A stretch of 33,244 bases of DNA, from positions 1 to 33,244 of the forward strand of contig JAYFQW010000061.1 in the NCBI GenBank assembly GCA_034926675.1, written 5' to 3'. The stretch comes from Clostridia bacterium. GTDB taxonomy: Bacteria > Bacillota > DTU025. Made by a program: the position numbers and the translations under genes. The notes below the pieces were generated by a model. It worked only from the letters and a program-made list of their open reading frames with translations. It made no database searches and was not told the origin of the DNA. Positions 24,933-33,244 of the stretch are shown here, piece after piece. Numbering within the stretch: position 1 is the first letter of the stretch; each line of letters opens with the position of its first letter.

Positions 24933-25249
24933 CAGATTCTCATGCGTGGGGGATTTCCGGCGATTCCTTCCCATTAATGAGAATTCGACTCCGCGTCTTT
25001 TTGTTTGCCTACGCGGTCTCGAATGTGAGATATGTACCGCCAGATTCAACAGCATGTCTCGAACCAAAGCAGCCGAGAGGATAGGGTGTAAGCAGCAGCC
25101 ATCAATATGGTGGATGTCGAATCGAAATTGTGAGAGGTGTGCGGGGCAGTTTGCAGAACCATTGGATAGACGAGTCAATTCGCGGCGAGGGCTATGGAAG
25201 CAGGTTAGTGTCGGCCACCTAAGAAACTGCATGAGATAGGGGCTGTGCA

Positions 25250-25441
25250 GTGATCTGGCTTAACACTTTTGGTTTTCAGGCCCCTGGGTTCTACGCGAAA
25301 CTCGGATATGAGCAGTTTGGCATGCTCGAGAAATGCCTGAATGGTTCCAGCCAGCATTTCTTCAGGAAATGCCTCTCTCCCGGCAAGGCAGAGGTCTACG
25401 TGCCGGGCATGGATAGCCCCGCATCTCTGAACGTCGGTTAA
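25250..25441 (+). pseudogene. C-terminal remnant of a GNAT acetyltransferase
   Basis: The 63-residue frame begins LNTFGFQAPGFYAKLGYEQFG and continues to HFFRKCL. This matches the last two strands of GNAT proteins (typically TFSFQAPxFYxKLGYxxFG...FLRKxL). The acetyl-CoA-binding loop and everything upstream are missing. The tail after RKCL is longer than in the family. Confidence 0.65.
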
Positions 25442-25453
25442 ACTGCCGAAGGA

Positions 25454-25552
25454 ATGCCAATATACCTCAACGTATTCTCGTCGGCCCCGTACGAGGGCGA
25501 CCCCACAGCCGTGGGCATTGATGAGATTCGCATGGAGTGCTGCACGGGATAA
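25454..25552 (+). CDS. Tiny ORF of unknown nature, 32 residues
   Basis: ATG 25454 is preceded by GAAGGA, too close for a normal ribosome binding site. The peptide is MPIYLNVFSSAPYEGDPTAV and continues to a TAA at 25550. No family is recognised, and it could be a fragment of another decayed gene. Confidence 0.2.
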   Translation: MPIYLNVFSSAPYEGDPTAVGIDEIRMECCTG

Positions 25553-25597
25553 TCAAGGATCGACGCAGGAATGATATTGCACAAAGGAGTGAAAGCT

Positions 25598-26467
25598 ATG
25601 AACTATGAGGTAGTAACGGACTCATCCGCCGACCTCACAGACGACATGATTGAGAAATACAGCATTCATATTCTTTCCCTCGTTTACAGAATCGGCGGGG
25701 AAGAGTTCCACAGCTACGTTAAGGGGCAGAAGACGGATCACAAGCGGTTCTATGATAGGCTGAGAAAAGGAGAGCTCGCCGAGACCTCTCTGATAAGCGT
25801 GGAACAATGCCAGCATACGTTCGAGAGCATTCTCAAGCAAGGCAAGGACCTTCTTTACATAGGCGTCTCATCGGCGCTCAGTGGTAGTTACAACGCCGCC
25901 GCCATGGTGGCAAGTCATCTACGGGAGGCCTATCCAGATCGCAGAGTATATACTGTCGACTCCCTCTCGGCTTCCTTGGGCGAGGGGCTGTTAGTGTATT
26001 ACGCTGCGGAGCAGAGGCTCGCAGGCAAATCCATCGACGAGGTAAACGCCTGGCTCCTTGCAAACAGGCTTCACCTGTGCCATTGGTTCACAGTTGATGA
26101 CCTCTTCCATCTGAAGAGGGGCGGGAGGATATCTGCAACCACTGCATTGCTGGGCACGATGCTTTCGGTCAAGCCGGTAATGCATGTTGATGATGAGGGC
26201 AGGCTTGTTCCTGTTGGCAAGGTGCGGGGCAGGCGAAGATCACTTGAGGCGCTTGCAGATGAGATGCAGAAGACCTGCATAAACCCGACTGAGCAGGTTG
26301 TGTTCATATCCCACGGCGACAGCATTGAGGATGCTCAGTATGTTGAGAAACTGGTTAGAGAGCGGCTCGGTGTAAAGGATACTCTGATAAACTATGTCGA
26401 TCCTGTCATAGGTGCGCACTCGGGTCCCGGCACTATTGCGTTGTTCTTCCTTGGCGCCAGGAGGTGA
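25598..26467 (+). CDS. DegV family fatty-acid-binding protein
   Basis: The 289-residue protein has the DegV signature: VVTDSSADLTDDMIEKYSI at the N-terminus, TSLISVEQCQHTFESIL, ISSALSGSYNAA-like GVSSALSGSYNAA, DSLSASLGEGLLV, DDLFHLKRGGRIS and IGAHSGPGTIALFF. DegV proteins (FakB type) hold fatty acids for phosphorylation by FakA; no fakA is nearby. ATG 25598 follows AAAGGAG with good spacing. It appears monocistronic. Confidence 0.93.
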   Translation: MNYEVVTDSSADLTDDMIEKYSIHILSLVYRIGGEEFHSYVKGQKTDHKRFYDRLRKGELAETSLISVEQCQHTFESILKQGKDLLYIGVSSALSGSYNAAAMVASHLREAYPDRRVYTVDSLSASLGEGLLVYYAAEQRLAGKSIDEVNAWLLANRLHLCHWFTVDDLFHLKRGGRISATTALLGTMLSVKPVMHVDDEGRLVPVGKVRGRRRSLEALADEMQKTCINPTEQVVFISHGDSIEDAQYVEKLVRERLGVKDTLINYVDPVIGAHSGPGTIALFFLGARR

Positions 26468-26485
26468 GGGTGTTGCCACACCCTC
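26466..26485 (+). terminator. Hairpin overlapping the degV stop
   Basis: GAGGGTGT (26466-26473) pairs with ACACCCTC (26478-26485) around TGCC, starting inside the stop codon. There is no U-tract after it, so it is a tentative terminator or stability element. Confidence 0.4.
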
Positions 26486-26713
26486 TGAACAAGGGTGGGA
26501 AACTCGTATTCGGCTGGCTCGACAATCTGGAGAACGTGCGCCGGCGACGTGAGGTTCACTATCTTTTCAGTGCGGGCGCGTCAGAACGTTGCCGCTGCCG
26601 CCTGGACTGCTGCTTCCAACGCCGTGATCACGCAGCCTTCTGACGTGTTCGGAATACCCCTTCGTCTGCTGGTTTGTTGCCCGGGCTATAGCCATTTTCA
26701 CCCTAATCGATGC
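26486..26713. other. Intergenic region before the chemotaxis gene
   Basis: No gene is recognised. A 73-residue plus-strand frame lacks a credible start signal or family match. The sequence ends in an AT-rich stretch containing the candidate promoter of the next gene. Confidence 0.4.
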
Positions 26714-26741
26714 TAATCCAAATGATCTAATATGCCGACAT
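26714..26741 (+). promoter_or_regulatory. Possible sigma-28 (motility) promoter
   Basis: TAAT (26714-26717) and GCCGACAT (26734-26741), separated by 16 bases, resemble the sigma-28 pattern TAAA-N15-GCCGATAA. The gene downstream is a chemotaxis receptor, a classic sigma-28 target. A small hairpin AGAAGG-N6-CCTTCT (26749-26766) follows in the leader. Confidence 0.45.
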
Positions 26742-26794
26742 AATGCTAAGAAGGCTGTATCCTTCTACCAGTGCAGATCTGGGGGTTGGTGTGC

Positions 26795-28654
26795 GTGAGA
26801 TTCGGATTCTCGGCCAAGCTTACTCTGGTGCTTGTTGTCGTGGCCATTGGAGTCTCGTCGACCATAGGCATGATGTCGGTTGTCACCATAAGAAATGACG
26901 TAACATCGCTGGTGAACACCAGAGTCAAACGGGATTTGGCGACGGTGAGGGACATCATCGACCAGAAGCATCCTGGCCAATGGTCTCTTCAGGGCGACCA
27001 GATTCTCAAGGGCGTTCACGTAATGAACGAGGACTACGAGTTGATAGATGAGATTGGACGTCTCACTGGAAACACTGTTACGGTGTTCAGGAAGGACACC
27101 AGGGTGTGCACAAATGTCCTAACGTCCGAAGGCAAGAGAGCGGTCGGCACCAGTTCATCACAGAATGTGGCGGACGCTGTTCTGAAGCGCGGCGGGGACT
27201 ACGTGGGCCGAGCCAATGTGGTGGGGCAATGGTATCAAACGGCATATGAGCCGGTGCGGGACAGCCGTGGGGACATCATAGGCATGCTGTATACAGGAAC
27301 GCCGAGCAGGAGCTACGATAGCCTGGTCGAAGGCTACACGCGGAAGCTGCTCATAGCAGTGGCAGTGGCAATAGCGGCAGTAGTGCCGATTGCCTTCATG
27401 GCATCGGCCTTGATGACCAAGCCCATCCGGGAGATAGTCAGGGTCGTGGGGAGTGCGGCTCAGGGCGACCTGAGAAACGACGCAGCAGTGATCTCTCGAG
27501 ATGAATTCGCCGACCTGACCCGGACATTCAACTCCATGCTGGGCAAATGGAGAGCCATGATCAACAGTATCATGGCTGTAAGCAATGAGCTCGAACGTGG
27601 AGCGCAGACCCTAATGCTTGGCGCCGAAGAGCAATTGCGCCTCACTGGCCAGGTGCAGAAGGCATTCTCCGAAGTATCTAGAGGCGCTCACGCCCAGAAC
27701 ACTCAGATGAACGCGGCCAAGCTCTCCATTGATCAGCTTTCATCGGCAATAGCTCAGATAGCGACAGGCGTTCAGGATCAGACCGCGACTGTCGCGAGCG
27801 CGAGCGACGTGTCCAACTCCATGCTTGAAGAGGCGCGCGAGGCCGCCACAGTGGTTGCTACGGTGAGGGAGGCCGCCGAGGAATCGAGGCAGGCCGCCGC
27901 AAGCGGCTACAAGTCCATTGAAGCGGTTATTGCCGGCATGCCCAAGCTGGAAGCCGGATTCAACTCCACTCTGGAGAGCGTCTCACATCTGGATGAGGGC
28001 TCCAAGCGGATCGGGCTCATAGTTGAAGCCATCGGCGACATCGCCGATCAGACCAATCTGCTGGCGCTCAATGCTGCCATAGAAGCCGCGCGAGCCGGCG
28101 AGCACGGTCGCGGCTTCGCCGTCGTGGCCGATGAGGTTCGTAAGCTAGCAGAGCGCTCCAGCCGATCGGTCGGTGAGATCAGCACCATTATCATGGAGTT
28201 GTCGCAGGCTATCACAGTGACGATCAAGGCCGTTAAAAACAACAACTCTCTGGTCAGCCGGAGCAGCCAGATGGCGGAAGAAGCTAGTCAGATGCTGAAT
28301 TCGATAACCTCCGCTTCAGAAAGAGCAGCGGCGGCGGCTTCATCGCTGATTGGCGTGGCCGATGCCCTCCGGGAACGGAGCCAGCGCGTTGGCGATGCCA
28401 TGACCGGCCTTGCCGCCATATCCGAAGAGAACAGCGCTTCGGTGGAGGAAGTCTCTGCAAGCACCGGCGAGATCACGTCCGCCATAGGCCAAGTGGCAAA
28501 GGTAACAGCTGATAACAGCGAGCACGCCTCCTCTGTGGAAGAGTCGGCCAGAGCACAGAATGACTCGATTGAGAGCGTGAGAGGGTCGGCCAAGATGCTG
28601 TCAAGCTCAGCTCAAAAGCTAAATGAGCTGGTATCGTATTTCGCGACCGCATAG
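26795..28654 (+). CDS. Methyl-accepting chemotaxis protein with Cache-type sensor
   Basis: The 619-residue receptor has one N-terminal helix ([20 protein letters not shown]), an extracytoplasmic single-Cache-like domain (about 35-180; [19 protein letters not shown] and [12 protein letters not shown]) and a second helix near 188-208. A HAMP domain (about 210-265) and a long signalling coiled coil follow. The hairpin tip [27 protein letters not shown] is conserved. GTG 26795 is favoured, because GGGGG lies about 8 bases upstream and the product begins MRFGFSAKL; a GTG at 26771 lacks a site. There is no CheR-binding pentapeptide at the C-terminus. No other chemotaxis gene is nearby. Confidence 0.93.
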   Translation: MRFGFSAKLTLVLVVVAIGVSSTIGMMSVVTIRNDVTSLVNTRVKRDLATVRDIIDQKHPGQWSLQGDQILKGVHVMNEDYELIDEIGRLTGNTVTVFRKDTRVCTNVLTSEGKRAVGTSSSQNVADAVLKRGGDYVGRANVVGQWYQTAYEPVRDSRGDIIGMLYTGTPSRSYDSLVEGYTRKLLIAVAVAIAAVVPIAFMASALMTKPIREIVRVVGSAAQGDLRNDAAVISRDEFADLTRTFNSMLGKWRAMINSIMAVSNELERGAQTLMLGAEEQLRLTGQVQKAFSEVSRGAHAQNTQMNAAKLSIDQLSSAIAQIATGVQDQTATVASASDVSNSMLEEAREAATVVATVREAAEESRQAAASGYKSIEAVIAGMPKLEAGFNSTLESVSHLDEGSKRIGLIVEAIGDIADQTNLLALNAAIEAARAGEHGRGFAVVADEVRKLAERSSRSVGEISTIIMELSQAITVTIKAVKNNNSLVSRSSQMAEEASQMLNSITSASERAAAAASSLIGVADALRERSQRVGDAMTGLAAISEENSASVEEVSASTGEITSAIGQVAKVTADNSEHASSVEESARAQNDSIESVRGSAKMLSSSAQKLNELVSYFATA

Positions 28655-28690
28655 AGGGTTGATATCCAAACGAACAGCGCGCCCGACCTC

Positions 28691-30253
28691 TTATCCTTGT
28701 TTGCATTCACACTCATCGCGGCGGTAAGGGACCACTCGATTCTTCCCTAACTTCTTCGCTTCATAGAGCGCCGCGTCGGCATCTCCTACAAGGCGCTCGG
28801 CCTCAAAGCCGGGGCCAGTCATCTCCCCAGCCACCCCTACGCTCACGGTGACTCGAATCGTGTGGTTTTCATACACCATCTCGATATCGGAGATCTTTTC
28901 ACGCAGCCTTTCCGCCAGCGCCACTGCGGCGTCGAGCCCTATACCAGGCGCGATTACGATGAACTCCTCGCCGCCGTACCGAGCAAGAATGTCCTGACTC
29001 CGTAAGCTCGTTTTCAGTATCGACGCGATTTCCCGTAGGACCATGTCGCCAGCGCTGTGCCCGTGTTCGTCATTTACTGGCTTGAAGTCGTCGATATCTA
29101 TCATGATTGCGCACACGAGCAGGCCGCTTACGCACCGTTTCTTCAGCTCTTTCACCTGGGAGTGGAGCGATCTGCGATTCGCAATGTGGGTGAGCGAATC
29201 TAGGTTGGCGAGTTTCCTCACAGCCTGCAGCGTTCTCATCTCGTTGGTTATGTCGGTCATAATGAGATACTTCGCCAGAGCTCTGTTCCCTCTGCCCAGG
29301 ATGGTATGGACGCTTGCTCTATATGCGCGGCTAGAACCATCCTTCAGCGCGATATTGGCGTGATCGTCTGAATGGGTCATCACGAATTCAAGGATTTCGG
29401 GATAGTCACTGAATACCGTGGATAGATGCTCGCCCAAGTGGTCTCTGCTGGCGCAGAAAAGCAGCTGATTCAAGGACGGGTTGTGGTCGACGATCCGATT
29501 GTTCTTGCTAATGATGACTACAATGTCATTCATGCTGTCGATCACTCGGCGTTGAGCCAGCGGGACCACGTTAAACAGCTGGTTGCCGTTCAGCCCATGA
29601 ACTAGCAGCGCGCTCATGACAAGTAGATAACATGGAGCCAGATCAGTGTCGTAGGGGCTGAGCCCCAGCAGATAGATGAGACTGCCTATCGCCGGGGCCA
29701 GAAAACTCATGAGATACACCCGGTACTGCGGTTTCAAGTCAGCCGGCGCCTTGGCTATCGCCCTGGCTAGAATCGTGATGCCCACCGCAAAGCAAAGCTC
29801 GACGTAAACCACAAACACCTTGTACCATATGCCTGGTGTCACACGCATTATGGTGAGCGCCCCCACCTTGGTGAGCGCAAGATCGGCATAGTACAAGTGG
29901 TGAAGGTTGTTGGTGTGCACCAGTATCACAGTCAACAGGGAGAAGAAGAGCATTCCCCAGGCTATGCGCTTGTCGAATCGCCTATCGTTCCCGGTAAGTT
30001 CGATGATTGCGAGGATGCCGAAGAAAGACTGGAACGCAATGCCTAAGTACTCGATTTTGATGAATATGAAAGCCATCTCCACGGTGCTGGCAGTGAGCTC
30101 AAAGGCATAGCCAAAGGAGTGCAGGGCCGCTGCAAGCGCGAACCCTGAAAACCATAGGTTCTTTCCTCGTCTGCCTTCGAGCAGCACATAAATGCCGATG
30201 CTCGACAGGATCATCCCAGAGACGAATGTGGCTCCGATCATGGAGTATTCCAT
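28691..30253 (-). CDS. 7TM-PAS-GGDEF diguanylate cyclase
   Basis: The 520-residue protein has seven N-terminal membrane helices (about 1-215, histidine-kinase N-terminal 7TM type) and a PAS domain (about 225-330, with IVVIISKNNRIVDHNPSLNQLL). A C-terminal GGDEF domain (about 350-515) carries the active site ARYGGEEF. An inhibitory I-site RSQD lies exactly five residues before GGEEF, so product inhibition by cyclic di-GMP is expected. DSLTHIANRRSL is the usual domain start. It is convergent with the chemotaxis receptor, which suggests a motility or surface-lifestyle link. The minus-strand leader contains an intrinsic terminator. Confidence 0.92.
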   Translation of the reverse strand: MEYSMIGATFVSGMILSSIGIYVLLEGRRGKNLWFSGFALAAALHSFGYAFELTASTVEMAFIFIKIEYLGIAFQSFFGILAIIELTGNDRRFDKRIAWGMLFFSLLTVILVHTNNLHHLYYADLALTKVGALTIMRVTPGIWYKVFVVYVELCFAVGITILARAIAKAPADLKPQYRVYLMSFLAPAIGSLIYLLGLSPYDTDLAPCYLLVMSALLVHGLNGNQLFNVVPLAQRRVIDSMNDIVVIISKNNRIVDHNPSLNQLLFCASRDHLGEHLSTVFSDYPEILEFVMTHSDDHANIALKDGSSRAYRASVHTILGRGNRALAKYLIMTDITNEMRTLQAVRKLANLDSLTHIANRRSLHSQVKELKKRCVSGLLVCAIMIDIDDFKPVNDEHGHSAGDMVLREIASILKTSLRSQDILARYGGEEFIVIAPGIGLDAAVALAERLREKISDIEMVYENHTIRVTVSVGVAGEMTGPGFEAERLVGDADAALYEAKKLGKNRVVPYRRDECECKQG

Positions 30254-30656
30254 CCGGCACGCCCCCTAAACGATCTTACCTTCTTCCGGGGTAAGTGCAA
30301 GTTGCGAGCGAAACCAAGGTGAGCGAAGTAAAAAGGCGCTCTGGTGCACCGACAACCGGAGCGCCGTGCTTTACCACGCGCTGCCTCTGTAGTCATCCAC
30401 ACACGAGAGGTGCAATGGGGGGCGGGTGCAACGCTACTGCCTTGGAGTTGCCTTATTCCCAACTGAAGATCCAGGGTGAATACGGCCAAGCTCGGTCTCC
30501 AGTCAACCGGATCATCTTCCCTCTGCGTATTCCTTCCAGGGACTTTCAGTTCTATAGTAACAGAAAAACGTTCCACGCAGGAGTTGCTACTACTCCACGG
30601 TGGACGATTACCCCTGGCTGCTATCATCCAATACTCCACGTGTGGAGGGATGCTCA
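30254..30656. other. Divergent intergenic region, 403 bases
   Basis: No gene is recognised between the diguanylate cyclase (minus) and the racemase (plus). It contains the minus-strand terminator at 30329-30365. Upstream of it the minus strand reads GCGTGGTAAAGCACGG, faintly resembling a T-box core but with insertions. Confidence 0.45.
30329..30365 (-). terminator. Intrinsic terminator in the diguanylate cyclase leader
   Basis: On the minus strand GGCGCCTCCGGT (30365-30354) pairs with ACCAGAGCGCC (30344-30334) as an 11-base-pair stem with one bulge and one wobble. A run of five T follows (30333-30329). It lies about 75 bases before the cyclase start and would stop any transcript begun upstream, so it is either an insulator or the expression platform of a leader regulator. 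Confidence 0.7.
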
Positions 30657-31354
30657 ATGAAAATGAAGGTGATTGTGCCAGTAGCCACATCCGCATGGAA
30701 TGATGAGATCGGGACGCTCTGCTCGACTGTGGCAAGCTCCCTAACGACCATCGACGTCTCAAACATAGATAAGGGACCCACCTCGCTAGAGTGCGAGTAT
30801 GATGAGGCGATGGCCGCTCCTCACTTGATGGCGAGTCTGAAGACGGCTGAGTGTCAGGGTTATGACGCAGCGCTCATTTACTGTTTCGGAAACCTGGGCC
30901 TACTTGCGGGAAAGGAACTGCTCAGAATACCGGTGTTGGCAATCGGAGAGCCTGCTATGGCAGTAGCAACCACCATTGGCGAGCGAATTGGGATCATCTC
31001 CACGCTTCATTATGCACGGAGGAATCGCCGGCGAGTTCAACTATTCGGCAGCTCGAAGATTGTCAGAGTAAGTCCCTTGAGCATTCCGGTCATGGGACTG
31101 ACGGACAGGCCTTGATTAGAGATCGCGCATTGGCTGTGGCACAGGATATGGCTGAGAAGGACGATGTGGGTACAATCATACTTGGCTGTGGCGTGATGCT
31201 GGGGGTCGATGAGTTGATTGAGAAGGAGGCGGGGGTGCCCGTTGTTGTTCCCGGCAAGGCTGGAGTAGTCATGGCCGAGGGGATTGCACGGCTCGGATTG
31301 GCTCAGAGTAAACGCGCCTTTGCGTCTCCGCCGCCCAAGGAGCATATATCCTGA
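30657..31354 (+). pseudogene. Asp/Glu/hydantoin racemase, frameshifted
   Basis: The first frame (30657-31115, 152 residues) starts after GGAGGG and reads MKMKVIVPVATSAWNDEIG, then YDAALIYCFGNLGLLAGKEL with the first catalytic cysteine and IGEPAMAVATTIGERIG. The second frame (31112-31354) continues with RDRALAVAQDMAEKDDVGTI, then ILGCGVMLG with the second catalytic cysteine and PVVVPGKAGVVMAEG. Together they make one normal-length racemase, interrupted by a one-base shift near 31105-31113. There is no slippery heptamer at the junction, so decay or a sequencing error is more likely than programmed frameshifting. Confidence 0.8.
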
Positions 31355-31484
31355 TGAGCGTCCAGTCGCAGCACGCAGAAGCAAGCCCGGTCGCTCAGGC
31401 ACTCCGCGCTTTCTTCACGGCAACTGTGACTCCGTCTCCGATTGGTGTCCACATACAGGAATCGGTAACCGCCTGACAGGAACC

Positions 31485-31832
31485 TAACCGCGGCGTGATA
31501 CAAAGGGACGAAGGCGAGCAGCATCACAGTCAGACGCGCGTTCATGGTGATCGCGAGCGCGCCGACGAATTCTACCACAGAGACGAGGATCTTGGATGTG
31601 TTCGCGCTGAACAGCATGCCGACGGCCGAGACCTCCCCGAGTTGCGCCGTCAGGTAACCTGTCTGTCGCTGCTTGAGGAATTCCACGCAGCAAGCTTGCC
31701 GAGAAGGGCCAGATCGCCGCGGAGAATAGCGTCGTCGACGATGCGCTTCGTCACGAGCGGCGGAAGCAGGGCAATGCCCGCTACGATCAGCATGAGGAGG
31801 ATCCCGACTACTCCTGTTGGCCGCCGTGGCAA
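31485..31832 (-). pseudogene. Broken ABC exporter membrane domain
   Basis: One minus-strand frame (from 31832) gives GILLMLIVAGIALLPPLVTK, then RIVDDAILRGDLALLGKLA, the first helix of an MsbA/ABCB-type exporter. A different frame (about 31690-31485) gives FLKQRQTGYLTAQLGEVSAV, then FVGALAITMNARLTVMLLAFVPL, which normally follows some 90 residues later. An internal deletion plus frameshift and the absence of any ATPase domain show it is a relic. Confidence 0.65.
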
Positions 31833-31912
31833 CCATCGTGCGCACGCGCGCGCACAGTTGGCTAATTCGATGAAACCATGCTGATACCTTCCATTTCGGC
31901 TCAGTTGCCTGC

Positions 31913-33043
31913 CTATTCTGTGTTCGAATGTATATTTGCACTGACGGGTGAGCTGCTAACTTGGTCTCTCTTGATGGCTCCGGAGCAGATTAATGCCACC
32001 TTGGCACATGCAGGGCCAATCAACTCGTATAGGACCGAAGAGGATAATGTGATTGTCATCATCACATTTCCGATATCTGACGGAAGTATGCGTTGCCCCA
32101 GATAAGCCAAGCCAATTGCAACCCCCGCTTGAGGAACCAATGCCAGACCCAAATAGCCGCGAGTGGTTTTGTCGGTCTTGGCTGCTAGACACCCCAAGAA
32201 TGCGCCAACATACTTTCCAGCGATTCGAACGAAAAAATACCCTACACCGACAAGCCCAAATGTCGCAAGGGCGCCTATATCCAGTTTCATTCCGGATACT
32301 ACAAAGAAAAGCGACATGATCGGCGGAGAAAAACGGTTGAGTTGGCGGTAAAGCTCCTTATCTTGGGTCCTATTTATATAGACTGCGCCAAATACCATGC
32401 ATGACAATAGCGGAGATATCTGAAGCACCGAGCATAAGCCTGAGAGCCCGAGAAGCAGTGCAATTGCCAGTATCAAACGGTTATCTGAGCTTCTGGCCGG
32501 TGTCAGCAATCTACTCAGTATGACGCCGAACAAGAAACCTATTCCCATTGCTCCGACATTGTGCAGAAGCGGAAGCGCGAGGTCAAGATATGAAAACGCT
32601 CCTGTTTCCCTTCTGTTGATGAGTGCCACAACTATGCTGAATGTGAGTAGGCAAACAACATCATCAAACGCTACGATTTGCAGCAGGGTGTTCACAAATT
32701 CTCCACGTGCATGATATTGGTTTATCGTCATGATCGTGCTGGCCGGCGCAGTGGAAGTTGCGATTGCCCCCAGCAACAAGGATAGCGGCCAGCCCAACAG
32801 GAAGATATAATGCATAGAGACTGTGACCAACACACCTGCCAACAGTGACTCAAACAAAGTAATGACAACCACTTTGATGCCGGCTTCCCGAAGGGTTTCT
32901 CTCTTGAAAAACCTTCCTACCCCAAATGCAATAAGCGCCAACGCTATGTCTCCCACAAACCCCATGCGTTCTACCAGATATGCTGGTATGATTCGAAGGC
33001 AATAGGGGCCTATCAGTATGCCGGCAACAATATACCCGCTCAC
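31913..33043 (-). CDS. CPA2-family cation/proton antiporter, N-terminally truncated
   Basis: The 376-residue frame encodes about 12 membrane helices of a Kef/NapA-type Na+(K+)/H+ antiporter. It starts at GYIVAGILIGPY, which in the family is helix 2 (xxVxGYLLAGILLGP). ATSTAPASTIMTI and IVAFDDVVCLLTFSIVVAL (the catalytic Asp-containing segment) and ALVPQAGVAIGLAYLG are conserved. A stop codon lies ten codons upstream of GTG 33043, so helix 1 (about 20-30 residues) is missing. It may be a truncated, inactive gene or use an unusual start. There is no RCK/TrkA domain. Confidence 0.75.
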   Translation of the reverse strand: MSGYIVAGILIGPYCLRIIPAYLVERMGFVGDIALALIAFGVGRFFKRETLREAGIKVVVITLFESLLAGVLVTVSMHYIFLLGWPLSLLLGAIATSTAPASTIMTINQYHARGEFVNTLLQIVAFDDVVCLLTFSIVVALINRRETGAFSYLDLALPLLHNVGAMGIGFLFGVILSRLLTPARSSDNRLILAIALLLGLSGLCSVLQISPLLSCMVFGAVYINRTQDKELYRQLNRFSPPIMSLFFVVSGMKLDIGALATFGLVGVGYFFVRIAGKYVGAFLGCLAAKTDKTTRGYLGLALVPQAGVAIGLAYLGQRILPSDIGNVMMTITLSSSVLYELIGPACAKVALICSGAIKRDQVSSSPVSANIHSNTE

Positions 33044-33244
33044 ATTAAGGTGGACCCCTTTGTCAAGACACTGTTAATGGGTTTGCTAAGCAACGCCCTC
33101 CAGACTTCGTAATGGTCACTACGGTCCGCGCTATGGCCTGTCGGGCCGTCAAGCGGATCCGGGCGGGCTCCGGCTCCAACATGTCCCATGCCTTGCTCGC
33201 TCGGGTATCGATGTCGGGGCGGGCGCAGGTGTCATACGGGCGGC
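33044..33244. other. Right edge, no assignable gene
   Basis: The sequence is more GC-rich than the antiporter and has no recognised gene. A minus-strand frame of about 49 residues runs up to TGA next to the antiporter start. The change in composition at about 33050 marks a junction that removed the antiporter's N-terminus. Confidence 0.35.

Larger units (their letters stand above)
24207..25249. other. Repeat-rich decayed region
   Basis: No complete gene is visible in this kilobase. It contains a short tandem repeat, an inverted copy of the element at 12945-13029, a hairpin, a 23-base direct repeat, a transposase-like C-terminus and a likely element end. It is best read as one or more decayed insertion elements. 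The interval 24940-25249 holds nothing I can name. Confidence 0.5.

Noticed and set aside
30329-30420. T-box riboswitch before the diguanylate cyclase
   Set aside because: The sequence GCGTGGTAAAGCACGG only loosely resembles the T-box core, no specifier-stem motifs were seen, and the downstream gene is not an aminoacyl-tRNA or amino-acid gene.
31080-31115. Programmed -1 frameshift in the racemase
   Set aside because: No X XXY YYZ slippery heptamer or obvious downstream structure at the junction.

Overview
The window looks like chromosomal DNA of an anaerobic, fairly GC-rich member of the Bacillota (Clostridia-like or a related deep lineage). The evidence is a DegV protein, a DUF3842 protein, a FeoA-FeoA-FeoB-Cys-rich ferrous iron cassette, a nickel-pincer cofactor operon with an ECF-type metal transporter, and AGGAGG-type ribosome binding sites with frequent GTG/TTG starts. 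No rRNA or tRNA gene was recognised. The dipeptide-binding protein has a signal peptide but no lipobox cysteine, which would fit a diderm relative; this is only a hint.

Layout. (1) 522-6069, minus strand: a compact operon for nickel uptake (larMN, larQ, larO) and nickel-pincer nucleotide synthesis (larE, larB, larC). It is driven by a good sigma-A-type promoter followed by a long leader hairpin. No larA is in the window. (2) 6090-7719: a DUF3842 gene and debris (an HAD phosphatase N-terminus, the C-terminus of an AlbA/RecG-like ATP-binding protein). (3) 7720-11217: a DtxR-family regulator divergent from feoA1-feoA2-feoB and a 58-residue FeoB-associated Cys-rich protein. Four copies of a GTTAG-N6-CTAAC-like operator are found in front of feoA1 and feoB. 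(4) 11222-13205: an accessory island of remnants: a truncated ImmA/IrrE peptidase, the C-terminus of a phage head-morphogenesis protein carrying a putative nuclease domain, an acidic partner ORF, one orphan type I-C-like CRISPR repeat, an RCC1-repeat fragment and a decayed insertion-element copy. (5) 13323-23440: a ten-gene plus-strand catabolic operon: XRE-cupin regulator, M20 dipeptidase, RraA-like protein, creatininase-family hydrolase, DppB, DppC, DppA, M55 D-aminopeptidase, DppD, DppF. (6) 23441-25552: small unknown ORFs and a second decayed copy of the same repeated element, plus a GNAT acetyltransferase remnant. (7) 25598-30253: DegV, a methyl-accepting chemotaxis protein with a possible sigma-28 promoter, and a convergent 7TM-PAS-GGDEF diguanylate cyclase with an intrinsic terminator in its leader. 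(8) 30657-33244: a frameshifted Asp/Glu racemase, a ruined ABC exporter, and a CPA2-type antiporter lacking its first helix.

How the genes fit together. Two metal systems (nickel for the pincer cofactor, iron via Feo) sit next to each other, each with its own leader or operator logic. The large operon reads as import of small peptides or peptide-like amides followed by hydrolysis by three different metallo-amidases, under a co-transcribed sensor-repressor. Between these modules the DNA is a graveyard of truncated genes and repeat copies, which suggests repeated insertion and decay at the module boundaries.
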